This document shows positions 16,460 through 26,156 of a DNA stretch of 64,000 bases, piece by piece. Position numbers and translations under genes: made by a program. The notes beneath the pieces are model-generated. The model was given only the letters and a program-made list of their open reading frames with translations. It was not told the DNA's origin and did no database searches. The stretch's first letter is position 1, and each line of letters opens with the position of its first letter. Source of the DNA: JBGVSA01 sp041807905 (GTDB lineage: Bacteria; Pseudomonadota; Gammaproteobacteria; Burkholderiales; Rhodocyclaceae); contig NZ_JBGVSA010000002.1 of assembly GCF_041807905.1 (NCBI RefSeq), positions 219,784-283,783 of the forward strand, written 5' to 3'.

Positions 16460-17932
16460 ATGAGCCGCGATATTCTGCTGCTTGTGGACGCACTGGCGCG
16501 CGAGAAAAACGTCGCTAAGGACATCGTCTTCACGGCCCTCGAACAGGCATTGGCCTCGGCGACCAAGAAGCGCATCCATGACGACGCCGACGTGCGTGTG
16601 TCCATCGACCGCGAGACGGGCGACTATGAGTCGTTCCGCCGCTGGCTTGTGCTGCCCGACGCTGAAGTCGAGAACGACGAAGCACAAATGGGCTTGATCG
16701 ATGCGCGTGACCAGTTCGCCGACATCCAGGTCGGTGAATACGTTGAAGAGCCGCTCGAACCGATCGACTTCGGTCGCATCGGTGCGCAGGCAGCCAAACA
16801 GGTCATTCTGCAAAAGATCCGCGACGCTGAGCGCGAGCAGATCCTGAATGACTTCCTCGATCGCAAGGAACACCTCGTCACCGGCAGCGTGAAGCGTGTC
16901 GAACGCGGCAATGCCGTGGTCGAAGTGGGCCGCCTCGAAGCGCTCCTGCCGCGCGATCAGCAGATCCCGAAGGAAAACCTGCGCGTCGGCGACCGTGTGC
17001 GCGCATATCTGCTGCGCATCGATCGCAGTGCGCGTGGTCCGCAACTGATCCTGTCGCGTAGCGCGCCGGAGTTCATCTCGAAGTTGTTTGAGCTTGAAGT
17101 GCCCGAGATCGAAGACGGTCTTCTCGAAATCAAGGCAGCCGCTCGCGATCCGGGCCTGCGCGCCAAGATTGCCGTCAAGGCCAACGATCCGCGCATCGAC
17201 CCGATCGGCACCTGCGTCGGCCTGCGCGGTTCGCGCGTCACCGCCGTACGTAACGAATTGGGCGGCGAGAACGTCGATATCGTGTTGTGGAATGCAGATC
17301 CGGCGCAGTTCGTGATCGCAGCGTTGGCACCGGCCGAAGTGAGTTCGCTGGTGGTCGACGAAGAAGCGCACAGCATGGACGTCGTGGTCGACGAGAGCAA
17401 TCTGGCAATGGCCATCGGCCGCGGCGGTCAGAACGTCAAGCTCGCATCCGAGCTGACGGGCTGGACCATCAATCTGATGACCGAGACCGACGCCGTCGCC
17501 AAGGGCGAAGAAGAACGTGGCCGTCTGCGTGCCCTGTTCTGCGAAAGGCTGGACGTGGATGAAGAAGTTGCCGACATCCTGATCGAAGAGGGTTTCTCGT
17601 CGCTGGAGGAAGTGGCCTACGTGCCGCTGGCCGAAATGCTCGAGATCGAAGCCTTCGACGAAGAAACGGTCAACGAGCTGCGCCAGCGTGCACGCAATGT
17701 GCTGCTGACCGAAGCGATCGTCTCCGAGGAGCAGCTTGAAAACGTCGCTGACGATCTGCTCAGCCTCGAAGGTATGGACAAGCAACTGGCAGCCAAATTG
17801 GCCAGCGGTGGTATCAAGACCCGCGACGACTTGGCCGATCTGGCAGTGGACGAGTTGATGGAGCTGGCCGAGCTGTCTGAAGACGCGGCCAAAGAATTGA
17901 TCACCAAGGCGCGCGCGCACTGGTTCGAGTAA
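16460..17932 (+). CDS. nusA: Transcription termination/antitermination factor NusA
   Basis: This 490-aa RNA polymerase-binding protein controls pausing, termination and antitermination. The N-terminal polymerase-binding domain is followed by an S1 domain (VTGSVKRVERGNAVVEVGRL), two KH domains (VGLRGSRVTAVRNELGGENV and MAIGRGGQNVKLASELTGW) and two acidic helix-hairpin-helix repeats at the C-terminus (about residues 360-490). GGGAG lies ten bases before the ATG. Its length and domain order are standard for betaproteobacteria. Confidence 0.96.
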   Translation: MSRDILLLVDALAREKNVAKDIVFTALEQALASATKKRIHDDADVRVSIDRETGDYESFRRWLVLPDAEVENDEAQMGLIDARDQFADIQVGEYVEEPLEPIDFGRIGAQAAKQVILQKIRDAEREQILNDFLDRKEHLVTGSVKRVERGNAVVEVGRLEALLPRDQQIPKENLRVGDRVRAYLLRIDRSARGPQLILSRSAPEFISKLFELEVPEIEDGLLEIKAAARDPGLRAKIAVKANDPRIDPIGTCVGLRGSRVTAVRNELGGENVDIVLWNADPAQFVIAALAPAEVSSLVVDEEAHSMDVVVDESNLAMAIGRGGQNVKLASELTGWTINLMTETDAVAKGEEERGRLRALFCERLDVDEEVADILIEEGFSSLEEVAYVPLAEMLEIEAFDEETVNELRQRARNVLLTEAIVSEEQLENVADDLLSLEGMDKQLAAKLASGGIKTRDDLADLAVDELMELAELSEDAAKELITKARAHWFE

Positions 17933-17949
17933 GCAGGGAGAAGTTAAGT

Positions 17950-20934
17950 ATGGCGCAAATGAGCGTGGCGGATTTCGCCACCGAACTGAAAATGCCGGCA
18001 CCTGTGCTGCTTGAACAGTTCCAGAAGGCTGGCGTCGCCAAGGCCGGAGAAAAGGATGCTGTGAGCGAGCAGGATAAGGCGCGCCTGCTTGACTACCTGC
18101 GCCGCTCGCATGGCGAGACGGCGGGCAAATCCAAGATCACGCTGACGCGCAAGCAGACCAGCGAGATCAAGGCATCCGACTCCACGGGCCGAGCCCGCAC
18201 CATCCAGGTCGAAGTGCGCAAGAAGCGCACCTTCGTCAAGCGTGATGACACGGCGGACGAGGGCGTGCTGGCGAGCGAAGGGCAAGAAGAAGCGCTGGTC
18301 GCCGCACCGGATGTCGTCGAGGAACCCATCCAGGTGGTTGCTCCCGAGCCGGTCGTTGAAGAGGCTGTGGTCGCCGAGCCCGAAGTGCTGGCTGTCGAAC
18401 CCGAACCGGTTGCTGAAGTCATTGTCGAGCCTGAACCCGAACCGCAGCCGGAACCCGAACCCGAGCCGGTTGTTGAAGCCGCGCCCGAACCTGAGCCCGT
18501 GCCCGAGCCGGAGCCCGAAGTCGAATCCGTCGCCGAAGATGCGACCGAAGCCGCTGCGGCATCGCCCTCTGGCCCCCGTTCGTTCCTGACCGAACGCGAC
18601 ATCAAGCGACGCGAAGAAGAAGCTCGTCGCCAGGCCAAGCTGCGTGAGCTGCAAGAAGCCGATCTGCGCGCCAAGCAAGAGCGCGACGCCGCCCGTAAGG
18701 CTGCGGAAGAGGCTCGCAAGGTTGCTGAAGAAGCCGCCCGTGCCAAGGCCGCTGCCGATGCCGCCCGCAAGGAAGCCTCCGCCGGTGCGCCCGGCAAGAG
18801 CGGCACCCTGCACAAGCCTGCCAAGACGGAAGACAAGGGCGCCAAGAAGGCAGTCGCCGGCAAGGAGAAGACCGGCGGTTCCTTCCAGGACGAAAACTCC
18901 AAGCGCCGTACCATCAAGACCCGTGGTGACGCGGGCGGTGGCACGGGCAACTGGCGTTCGGGCCCGCGCGCCGGCGGTCGTCATGGCCGTCAGCAAGACA
19001 GCGGTTCCAGCTTCCAGGCGCCGACCGAACCGGTGGTGCGTGAAGTGCACGTGCCGGAAACCATCTCCGTGGCGGACCTCGCCCACAAGATGTCGGTGAA
19101 GGCGACCGAGGTCATCAAGAAGATGATGATGCTGGGCCAGATGGTCACCATCAACCAGGTGCTGGACCAGGAAACCGCCATGATCGTGGTGGAAGAAATG
19201 GGCCACACTGCGGTCGCCGCGAAGCTGGACGATCCGGAAGCCTTCCTCGATGAGTCCGCACAAAAGGATGTCGAAGAACTCCCGCGTGCGCCGGTCGTCA
19301 CCGTCATGGGCCACGTCGACCACGGCAAGACCTCGCTGCTGGACTACATTCGTCGCACCAAGGTGGCGGCGGGCGAAGCCGGCGGCATTACGCAGCACAT
19401 TGGCGCGTACCACGTCGAGACGGAGAAAGGCATCATCACCTTCCTCGACACCCCGGGTCACGTCGACCACGGCAAGACCTCGCTGCTGGACTACATTCGT
19501 CGCACCAAGGTGGCGGCGGGCGAAGCCGGCGGCATTACGCAGCACATTGGCGCGTACCACGTCGAGACGGAGAAAGGCATCATCACCTTCCTCGACACCC
19601 CGGGTCACGAGGCCTTTACGGCCATGCGTGCTCGCGGTGCGCAAGCGACTGACATCGTGGTGCTGGTGGTTGCCGCCGACGACGGCGTGATGCCGCAGAC
19701 GCGTGAAGCCATCCACCACGCCAAGGCGGCCAACGTGCCCATCGTTGTGGCGATCAACAAGATCGACAAGCCCGAAGCCAACCCGGACCGCGTCAAGCAG
19801 GAGCTGGTTGCCGAAGGCGTGATCCCCGAAGAATATGGCGGCGACGCCATGTTCATGCCGGTGTCAGCCAAGGCCGGGACAGGCGTCGATGCGCTGCTCG
19901 ACGCGATCCTGCTGCAAGCCGAAGTGCTGGAGCTGAAGGCTCCGGTGGAAGCGCCTGCCAAGGGTATCGTCATCGAAGCTCGCCTGGACAAGGGCCGTGG
20001 TCCGGTGTGCACGCTGCTGGTTCAGTCCGGCACGTTGCGTCGTGGCGACGTGATCCTGGCCGGTGCGACGTTCGGCCGCATCCGCGCGATGCTGGACGAA
20101 AACGGCAAGCAGATCGCCGAAGCCGGTCCGTCGATTCCGGTCGAAGTGCTGGGCCTCTCGGACGTGCCGGGAGCCGGTGACGAAGTCATGGCGCTGTCGG
20201 ATGAGCGCCGTGCGCGCGAAATCGCGCTGTTCCGCCAAGGCAAGTTCCGCGACGTGAAGCTGGCCAAGCAGCAAGCCGCCAAGCTCGAGAACGTGTTCGA
20301 CCAGATGAAGGACGGCGAGGTCAAGACGCTGCCCCTCATCGTCAAGGCCGACGTTCAGGGCTCGCAAGAGGCGCTGGTGCAGTCGCTGCTCAAGCTGTCG
20401 ACGGACGAAGTTCGCGTCAATGTCATCCACGGTGCCGTGGGCGCCATCACCGAAACCGACGTCAACCTGGCGCAGGCTTCCGGTGCAGTGATCATCGGCT
20501 TCAACACGCGTGCCGATGCGGGTGCGCGCAAGCTGGCCGAATCGTTCGACGTCGATATCCGTTACTACAATATCATCTACGACGCGGTCGATGAGATCAA
20601 GGCGGCCTTGTCGGGGATGCTGGCTCCGGAGAAACGCGAACAGGTCATCGGCGAAGTCGAAATCCGCCAGATCTTCCGCATCTCGAAGGTCGGCGCGATC
20701 GCCGGTTGTTACGTGCTCGACGGTGTCGTGCGCCGCAACTCGCTGGTGCGCCTCATCCGCGACAACATGGTCGTCTTTACGGGCGAACTCGATTCGCTCA
20801 AGCGCTTCAAGGATGATGTCAAGGAAGTGCGAGCCGGCTTTGAGTGTGGTTTGTCGCTGAAGAACTACAACGACATCCAGGAAAGCGACCGGTTGGAAGT
20901 GTACGAAATCCAGGAAATCGCGCGCACGCTGTAA
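17950..20934 (+). CDS. infB: Translation initiation factor IF-2 with duplicated G1-G3 block
   Basis: This 994-aa GTPase places initiator tRNA on the ribosome. It has IF2N domains at the N-terminus, a Pro-Glu-rich acidic linker (about residues 115-200), a charged Ala/Lys/Arg helix and a second IF2N-like segment. The G domain, domain II and the C-terminal fMet-tRNA-binding region follow. The G domain is abnormal: the 49 residues from HVDHGKT (P-loop, residue 455) through switch I to DTPG occur twice in a row, perfectly repeated also in DNA. Only then comes HEAFTAMRARGA. G4 (NKID, residue 603) and G5 (SAK, residue 639) occur once. No other infB is in the window. GGGAG lies upstream of the ATG. 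Confidence 0.95.
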   Translation: MAQMSVADFATELKMPAPVLLEQFQKAGVAKAGEKDAVSEQDKARLLDYLRRSHGETAGKSKITLTRKQTSEIKASDSTGRARTIQVEVRKKRTFVKRDDTADEGVLASEGQEEALVAAPDVVEEPIQVVAPEPVVEEAVVAEPEVLAVEPEPVAEVIVEPEPEPQPEPEPEPVVEAAPEPEPVPEPEPEVESVAEDATEAAAASPSGPRSFLTERDIKRREEEARRQAKLRELQEADLRAKQERDAARKAAEEARKVAEEAARAKAAADAARKEASAGAPGKSGTLHKPAKTEDKGAKKAVAGKEKTGGSFQDENSKRRTIKTRGDAGGGTGNWRSGPRAGGRHGRQQDSGSSFQAPTEPVVREVHVPETISVADLAHKMSVKATEVIKKMMMLGQMVTINQVLDQETAMIVVEEMGHTAVAAKLDDPEAFLDESAQKDVEELPRAPVVTVMGHVDHGKTSLLDYIRRTKVAAGEAGGITQHIGAYHVETEKGIITFLDTPGHVDHGKTSLLDYIRRTKVAAGEAGGITQHIGAYHVETEKGIITFLDTPGHEAFTAMRARGAQATDIVVLVVAADDGVMPQTREAIHHAKAANVPIVVAINKIDKPEANPDRVKQELVAEGVIPEEYGGDAMFMPVSAKAGTGVDALLDAILLQAEVLELKAPVEAPAKGIVIEARLDKGRGPVCTLLVQSGTLRRGDVILAGATFGRIRAMLDENGKQIAEAGPSIPVEVLGLSDVPGAGDEVMALSDERRAREIALFRQGKFRDVKLAKQQAAKLENVFDQMKDGEVKTLPLIVKADVQGSQEALVQSLLKLSTDEVRVNVIHGAVGAITETDVNLAQASGAVIIGFNTRADAGARKLAESFDVDIRYYNIIYDAVDEIKAALSGMLAPEKREQVIGEVEIRQIFRISKVGAIAGCYVLDGVVRRNSLVRLIRDNMVVFTGELDSLKRFKDDVKEVRAGFECGLSLKNYNDIQESDRLEVYEIQEIARTL
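19312..19605 (+). repeat. infB: Perfect 147-bp tandem duplication inside infB
   Basis: Bases 19312-19458 and 19459-19605 are identical over all 147 positions and keep the reading frame (49 codons). The junctions lie at GGC-CACG (G1 motif Gly-His) and GGT-CACG (G3 motif Gly-His), so a short CACG homology marks both ends. The unit holds the P-loop, switch I and the start of switch II. Confidence 0.97.
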
Positions 20935-20986
20935 AGCACCGCTCGCGCGTGGGCCGGCGCTCGCCGGTCCGCCCGGATTACCCGCG

Positions 20987-21017
20987 AAGCGCACCACGGC
21001 ATCCGCCCGGTGCGCTT
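20987..21017 (+). terminator. Hairpin between infB and rbfA
   Basis: AAGCGCACC at 20987-20995 pairs with GGTGCGCTT at 21009-21017. A broken T-rich stretch (TTTGTGGTTTTTG) follows. It may stop part of the transcripts after infB, since rbfA and truB continue downstream in the same direction. Confidence 0.5.
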
Positions 21018-21075
21018 TGTGGTTTTTGCAAGAAGCATTGTGCGGCGCCCTCGTTGTGCCGCCTGGAGCAACACC

Positions 21076-21486
21076 ATGCCAAAAGATTATTCGCGCAGCT
21101 CGCGCGTGACCGAGCAGATCCGTCGAGAACTCGCCGAACTCATCCGGCTTGAAGTGAAGGATCCGCGTGTCGGCTTTATTACGTTGACCGACGTCGAGAT
21201 CAGCGCTGACTACGCCCACGCAAAGGTGTTCTTTACGTCCATGAAAGGGCGTGAGGGACTGGACGAGATTCTGATTGGCCTGCGCCGCGCCAGTGGATTC
21301 CTGCGCCGCGAGCTGGGTCGCCGCGTGCGCATTCACACCACGCCTGAACTGCATTTCGTTTATGACGAATCGGTGGAGCGCGGTTCGCACCTGTCGGCGC
21401 TGATCGACAAGGCGCTGGAGACTTCGTCTGTCGAAGAAGAAGCGGCACCCGATCCTGATCTGCAGAACACCGGCAAGAAAGACTGA
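21076..21486 (+). CDS. rbfA: 30S ribosome-binding factor A
   Basis: This 136-aa cold-shock ribosome assembly factor binds pre-30S subunits near 16S helix 1. It shows RVTEQIRRELAELIRLEVKD, DPRVGFITLTDVEISADYAH, FLRRELGRRVRIHTTPELHF and VERGSHLSALIDKAL. ATG 21076 has GGAG seven bases upstream and matches the usual N-terminus; an in-frame extension to 21010 was not used. It lies 68 bases before truB. Confidence 0.95.
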   Translation: MPKDYSRSSRVTEQIRRELAELIRLEVKDPRVGFITLTDVEISADYAHAKVFFTSMKGREGLDEILIGLRRASGFLRRELGRRVRIHTTPELHFVYDESVERGSHLSALIDKALETSSVEEEAAPDPDLQNTGKKD

Positions 21487-21554
21487 TCGCCCGCGTTCGT
21501 TGCTGGCGGTCGCCAGTGATCGATGCGACGATTGGGACGCCTGATCCTATCTCC

Positions 21555-22472
21555 ATGAGTAAAGCTTCCATGCGCCGCCGCTGGCAGCAGGTCGACGGCG
21601 TTCTGCTGCTCGACAAGCCGCGCGGTTTGAGTTCCAACGACGCACTCCAGAAGGCGCGTCGCGTCTTCCAGGCCGCCAAGGCGGGCCACACGGGTACGCT
21701 CGATCCGCTGGCGACAGGCCTGTTGCCGGTGCTGTTCGGCGAGGCGACCAAATTCTCGAATCTGCTGCTGGATTCGGACAAGACCTACGAAGCTACGCTT
21801 CAGCTTGGTGTGACCACCACGACGGGTGACGCCGAAGGGGAAGTGCTCGACACCCGGCCGGTGACGGTGGACGAAGCAGCCATCCGCGCTGTGTGTGCGC
21901 GCTTCATCGGCCCCATCAGCCAGGTGCCGCCGATGTATTCCGCACTGAAATACGAGGGCAAGCCGCTGTACGAGTACGCACGGCAGGGCATCCACATCGA
22001 ACGACCCGCCCGTGAGATCACAATCCATGCGCTCGACGTACGCCGCGTCGCGGGTTCGCAGATCGATATCGTCGTGCATTGCTCGAAGGGCACGTACATT
22101 CGCACGCTGGCCGCGGACATCGGCGCTGCGCTTGCATGTGGCGCACACCTGACCGCGCTGAGGCGCACGCAGAGTGGTGGCCTCGATGTGGCTGACGCAT
22201 ACACGCTTGAAGGCTTGCTGGCGATCGAGGAGAGCGCACGAAGCAACGTTCTGCGCCCCGTCGATAGCTTACTTGCGCATCTGCCGCGCATCGATCTGGA
22301 GCCCGCGCTCGCGACACGTTTCGGCCACGGACAGGCGTTGCGTGCGCCGATCGACGCGCGTGGCCCCGTGCGCGTGTACGGCGAGCGCTTCATTGGAACG
22401 GGCGTGATCGACGAAGGCGGCGCGCTGCGTCCGCAGCGACTCGTCTCCCAGATCGATACCGACGCCGACTAA
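21555..22472 (+). CDS. truB: tRNA pseudouridine(55) synthase
   Basis: This 305-aa enzyme makes pseudouridine 55 in the T-loop of tRNAs. It has the TruB signature VDGVLLLDKPRGLSSNDALQ, AGHTGTLDPLATGLLPVLFG with the catalytic Asp, and SALKYEGKPLYEYARQG. It also has CSKGTYIRTLAADIGAALAC and ends in a PUA-type segment. ATG 21555 was chosen; GTG 21516 and ATG 21570 are in-frame alternatives. It is the last gene before the bidirectional terminator shared with rne. Confidence 0.93.
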   Translation: MSKASMRRRWQQVDGVLLLDKPRGLSSNDALQKARRVFQAAKAGHTGTLDPLATGLLPVLFGEATKFSNLLLDSDKTYEATLQLGVTTTTGDAEGEVLDTRPVTVDEAAIRAVCARFIGPISQVPPMYSALKYEGKPLYEYARQGIHIERPAREITIHALDVRRVAGSQIDIVVHCSKGTYIRTLAADIGAALACGAHLTALRRTQSGGLDVADAYTLEGLLAIEESARSNVLRPVDSLLAHLPRIDLEPALATRFGHGQALRAPIDARGPVRVYGERFIGTGVIDEGGALRPQRLVSQIDTDAD

Positions 22473-22493
22473 GGACCTTGCCGACCGGGCAAC

Positions 22494-22529
22494 AAAAAGC
22501 CGCCACGTGAGAACGAGGCGGCTTTTTTT
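22494..22529 (+). terminator. Bidirectional terminator between truB and rne
   Basis: AAAAAGCCGCC at 22494-22504 pairs with GGCGGCTTTTT at 22517-22527, with a 12-base loop and a T-run on either strand. It serves the convergent truB (plus) and rne (minus) genes. Confidence 0.9.
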
Positions 22530-22597
22530 CGCGTGTCACGCGGAGCATCGAAGCGACCTTCCGGCCGCTGTCCGCTCCGCGCGGACATGTAGTGCGA

Positions 22598-25546
22598 TCA
22601 GTTGCGCGTTTCGACTTGCTGCAACGGTTCTTCGCTGGCTGCGGCCGCCGGACGAGAGCGACGGCGAGCCGGGCGCGGAGCCGGTGTCTCTTCAGCGATA
22701 ACGGGCGCCTTGGCCGTGCCGGGCACGGTTTCGACCATCTCAAGGCTGCTTTGGGCCAGGATGGCTTGCAGATCGAACGCTGCCGGAGCGACTGCCGCCG
22801 GGGCGACCGGAGCCTCTTCAGGCAAGGCCGGAGCGGTTTCTGCCACGACGGCCGGAACGGGTTCAACCGGTGCCGGTTCGGCAGCGACTTCCGTGGCGGG
22901 CGCCCCTTCGACTGCTACCGTCGGCATCGGCGTTTCAACGGCAGGAGCAAACACCAGATCTGCCGTAGGCGCCGGTTCGGTGACCGGAGCCGGCTCATGG
23001 GCTGCTGGGACCGGAACTGCGTCAGCGACAGGCGGCGCTTCGCGAACGGTTTCGACGCTGGCCACAGCGGCCTCGCGTTGCAGTTCGGCGGTGGTTTCCG
23101 TTGCGACTGCTTCGGTGACCACTGCCGGTTGTTCGACAGCGCTCACGGTCTCGCCGTGCGCGATTTCCACAGCGGCGGTGGCAGCTGCCGGCGTGGATTG
23201 GACTTCTGCAGCAATGCCTTCTGCCTCGACGCCCTCTGCGCCAGACTCGACGACACCCTCTGCCGTTGCCGCTGCGTTTTCGCCACGGCCACGACCACGG
23301 CCGCGACGGTTGCGGCGACGGCCGCTGCCTTCGCGTTGCTCGCCTGCCACGGTTTCGACGCCGGCGGTGGTTTCTTGCTCGGCGGCGCCTTCATTGACGG
23401 CAACCACGGCTTGCACGGCCAGCGCTTCCTCGCGGGCTTCGCGCGCCTCGCGGCTTTCACGCGGCTGGCGCTCGCGGCGTTCGCGCTGCGGCTTCTGTTG
23501 TTGCTGGGCGCCTTCGGCGGCTGCGGCAACTTCAGGGCGTTCCTGACGCGGCTGCTTTTCCTTACGTTCGCGCTGTTCGGTGCTGGCCTGGCGAGCTTCG
23601 TTCCGATTGCGCTCACCACGTTCTTCGCGGCTCTGGCGCTCTTCGCGTTGCGGACGCTCCTGACGCTGTTCGTCGCGACGATTCTGGCCCTGCTGGGCTT
23701 GGGCTTCGCGACGGCCCTGGCCTTCACCGCGCTCGCCACGTTGCTTGCGCTCGCCGCGTTCGCCGTCGCGGCGACGCTGGCCGTCACGACGGCCGTTGCC
23801 GTTGCCCTTGGCTGGTGCGGCGGGTGCCTGAGCCGCTTGTGCCGGTTCGCCGCGCAGCCATTCCATGATGCGTTGGAAGAAGCCCTTGGACGGGGCGGCC
23901 TCGGCCTTGGACGGTGCTGCCGCCACCGGTGCAGGCTGCGCAGGCGTGATGCCTTTGATGGCGGCTTCCGGGGCCTTTGCGGGTTTTTCCAGGTTGGCCG
24001 AGGGCGGCACGTAAGTCGCGTTGGCCGGTGTCGTGGCCATGCGATAGCTGGGGATTGCCGTCTCGTCCTGGTTGAGCTGGTCGTGGCGCAGGCGGATGAT
24101 CTCGTGCGCCGGCGTTTCGAGGTGGCGGTTCGGGACGATCAGCAGGTTGACCTTGTGGCGCAGCTCGATCTTGGCGATGTCGTCGCGTTTTTCGTTGAGC
24201 AGGAAGGTGGCCACGTCGACCGGCACCTGACAGTGCACGGCGCCCGTGTTTTCCTTCATCGCTTCTTCTTCAAGGATGCGGACGATGTGCAGCGCGGCCG
24301 ATTCCGTCGAGCGGATATGGCCGGTGCCCGTGCAACGCGGGCAGGTGATATAGCTGGTCTCGGCCAATGCCGGGCGCAGACGCTGGCGCGATAGTTCGAG
24401 CAGGCCGAAGCGGCTGATCTTGCCGGTCTGCACGCGGGCGCGGTCATAGCGCAGCGCGTCGCGCAGGCGGTTTTCGACTTCGCGCTGATTGCGTGGGTTT
24501 TCCATGTCGATGAAGTCGATGACGATCAGCCCACCCAGGTCGCGCAGGCGCAACTGACGGGCGATTTCGTCGGCGGCTTCGAGGTTGGTGCGAGTGGCCG
24601 TGTCTTCGATGTCCGAGCCGCGCGTGGCACGGCCGGAGTTCACGTCGATCGACACCAGTGCTTCGGTGTGGTCGATGACGATGGCGCCGCCGGAGGGCAG
24701 ATTCACCTGGCGTGAGTAGGCCGATTCGATCTGGTGCTCGATCTGGAATCGCGAGAACAGCGGGACGTCGTCGCGGTAGCGCTTGACGCGGTTCGCAGTG
24801 CCCGGCATCACATGCGACATGAATTGCTGGGCCTGCTCGAAGATCTCGTCGGTGTCGATGAGGATTTCGCCGATGTCAGGCTGGAAGTAATCGCGGATGG
24901 CGCGAATGACGAGGCTGCCTTCCTGGTAGATCAGGAAAGCGCCGGTCTGCGCCTGTGCCGCGCCTTCGATGGCACGCCACAGTTGAAGCAGGTAGTTCAG
25001 GTCCCATTGCAGCTCGTCGGCGGAATGGCCGATGGCCGCGGTACGGGCGATCATGCTCATGCCGGAGGGGACTTCCAGCGCGTCGAGCACTTCGCGCAGT
25101 TCGGCGCGCTCGTCGCCTTCGACGCGGCGCGAAACACCGCCGCCGCGCGGGTTGTTGGGCATCAGCACCAGATAGCGGCCGGCCAGCGAGACGAAGGTCG
25201 TCAATGCGGCGCCCTTGTTGCCGCGCTCGTCCTTTTCAACCTGGACGATGAGCTCCTGGCCTTCGCGCAGGGCTTCCTTGATGGTGGCGCGCGAGGCGTC
25301 GACACCTTCCTTGAAATAGGCGCGGGAGATTTCCTTGAAGGGCAGGAAGCCATGACGCTCTGCGCCATAGTCGATGAACGCGGCTTCGAGGCTGGGCTCG
25401 ATGCGCGTGATCACGCCCTTGTAGATGTTGCTCTTGCGTTGTTCCTTGGTGGCCGATTCGATATCGAGATCGATCAATTTCTGACCATCTACGATTGCGA
25501 CGCGCAGTTCTTCGGCCTGCGTCGCGTTGAAAAGCATGCGCTTCAT
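22598..25546 (-). CDS. rne: Ribonuclease E
   Basis: This endoribonuclease of about 982 aa is the core of the RNA degradosome. The N-terminal catalytic half has MKRMLFNATQAEELRVAIVD, an S1 domain (NIYKGVITRIEPSLEAAFID), the DNase-I-like catalytic stretch (GLIVIDFIDMENPRNQREVE) and the zinc link CPRC. The C-terminal half is unstructured: an Arg/Glu/Gln-rich RNA-binding stretch, then Ala/Pro/Val/Glu-rich sequence to the end. The start is ATG at 25546 with GGGAGAA upstream; an in-frame extension to 25582 is unlikely. Large open frames on the opposite strand of the low-complexity half are by-products of its composition. Confidence 0.94.
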   Translation of the reverse strand: MKRMLFNATQAEELRVAIVDGQKLIDLDIESATKEQRKSNIYKGVITRIEPSLEAAFIDYGAERHGFLPFKEISRAYFKEGVDASRATIKEALREGQELIVQVEKDERGNKGAALTTFVSLAGRYLVLMPNNPRGGGVSRRVEGDERAELREVLDALEVPSGMSMIARTAAIGHSADELQWDLNYLLQLWRAIEGAAQAQTGAFLIYQEGSLVIRAIRDYFQPDIGEILIDTDEIFEQAQQFMSHVMPGTANRVKRYRDDVPLFSRFQIEHQIESAYSRQVNLPSGGAIVIDHTEALVSIDVNSGRATRGSDIEDTATRTNLEAADEIARQLRLRDLGGLIVIDFIDMENPRNQREVENRLRDALRYDRARVQTGKISRFGLLELSRQRLRPALAETSYITCPRCTGTGHIRSTESAALHIVRILEEEAMKENTGAVHCQVPVDVATFLLNEKRDDIAKIELRHKVNLLIVPNRHLETPAHEIIRLRHDQLNQDETAIPSYRMATTPANATYVPPSANLEKPAKAPEAAIKGITPAQPAPVAAAPSKAEAAPSKGFFQRIMEWLRGEPAQAAQAPAAPAKGNGNGRRDGQRRRDGERGERKQRGERGEGQGRREAQAQQGQNRRDEQRQERPQREERQSREERGERNRNEARQASTEQRERKEKQPRQERPEVAAAAEGAQQQQKPQRERRERQPRESREAREAREEALAVQAVVAVNEGAAEQETTAGVETVAGEQREGSGRRRNRRGRGRGRGENAAATAEGVVESGAEGVEAEGIAAEVQSTPAAATAAVEIAHGETVSAVEQPAVVTEAVATETTAELQREAAVASVETVREAPPVADAVPVPAAHEPAPVTEPAPTADLVFAPAVETPMPTVAVEGAPATEVAAEPAPVEPVPAVVAETAPALPEEAPVAPAAVAPAAFDLQAILAQSSLEMVETVPGTAKAPVIAEETPAPRPARRRSRPAAAASEEPLQQVETRN

Positions 25547-25591
25547 GTAGTTCTTCTCCCGCGCGCGAAACACGGGGCGCACAGAATCCTT

Positions 25592-25616
25592 GCCGCCTCG
25601 GGGTATGTGAGGCGGC
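25592..25616 (-). promoter_or_regulatory. Hairpin in rne 5' leader
   Basis: GCCGCCTC at 25592-25599 pairs with GAGGCGGC at 25609-25616, about 45 bases ahead of the rne start. In E. coli, hairpins in the rne leader mediate autoregulation by RNase E; a like role here is inference. The divergent gap 25547-26156 shows no gene and no promoter I can defend. Confidence 0.35.
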
Positions 25617-26156
25617 GCATTCAGTCAGCTTGTCGGAGTCCGGGTTGGCATCGAGTCCGTGGGGCAGAGTGAAAACAGGGTTCAGTGAGTCTTCTTACAC
25701 CTTGGAGCCAGGCATCCAGGCCGGCGTTCCAAGGCGGCAATATCTGCGTTCGCGCGCTAAATGGTGTCGATCAAATTGGTTTCGTATTACCATCGCGGCC
25801 CCATCCGGATGCGGATGCGGGAGCGGCGTGCGTTGCCGGCGACTGACCGAGGTCGTTATCGAATGACGTGATTCCGCGCGCGGAACAAGCAGGTGCGGCG
25901 AGGGCGGTGACCGGGGCCGGATCGTCTTGCCGTGGGCCTCGCGCTCGGGGAAGAATCGACCTGAGGGGCGCACTGCATTGGCACGGTCTGGAGCGCATAT
26001 GTGCGGCGGAACGGGAATACCGCGTTCGACGGCCTGCAACGCTCGTGACCAGCTGACTGGAAATCCCGGACCGGTGACGCTCTCATGCACGGCAGACCGC
26101 GCGGATAACGCCAAGGACTCAGAGCCTGGACAACTGCCGCAGTATATTGGAAAAAC

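Noticed and set aside
18331..18540. Pro-Glu repeat in infB as a possible tandem-repeat element
   Set aside because: Acidic Pro-rich linkers are normal in betaproteobacterial IF-2; codons vary, so it is not a recent DNA repeat.
16433..19719. Two long minus-strand frames opposite nusA and infB
   Set aside because: They are complements of highly conserved genes in GC-rich DNA and show no domain of their own; one simply repeats a segment because infB itself has a tandem duplication.
22592..24394. 600-aa open frame on the plus strand opposite rne
   Set aside because: It mirrors the Ala/Pro/Arg-rich low-complexity half of RNase E, has no known domain and no ribosome site; rne on the minus strand is certain.
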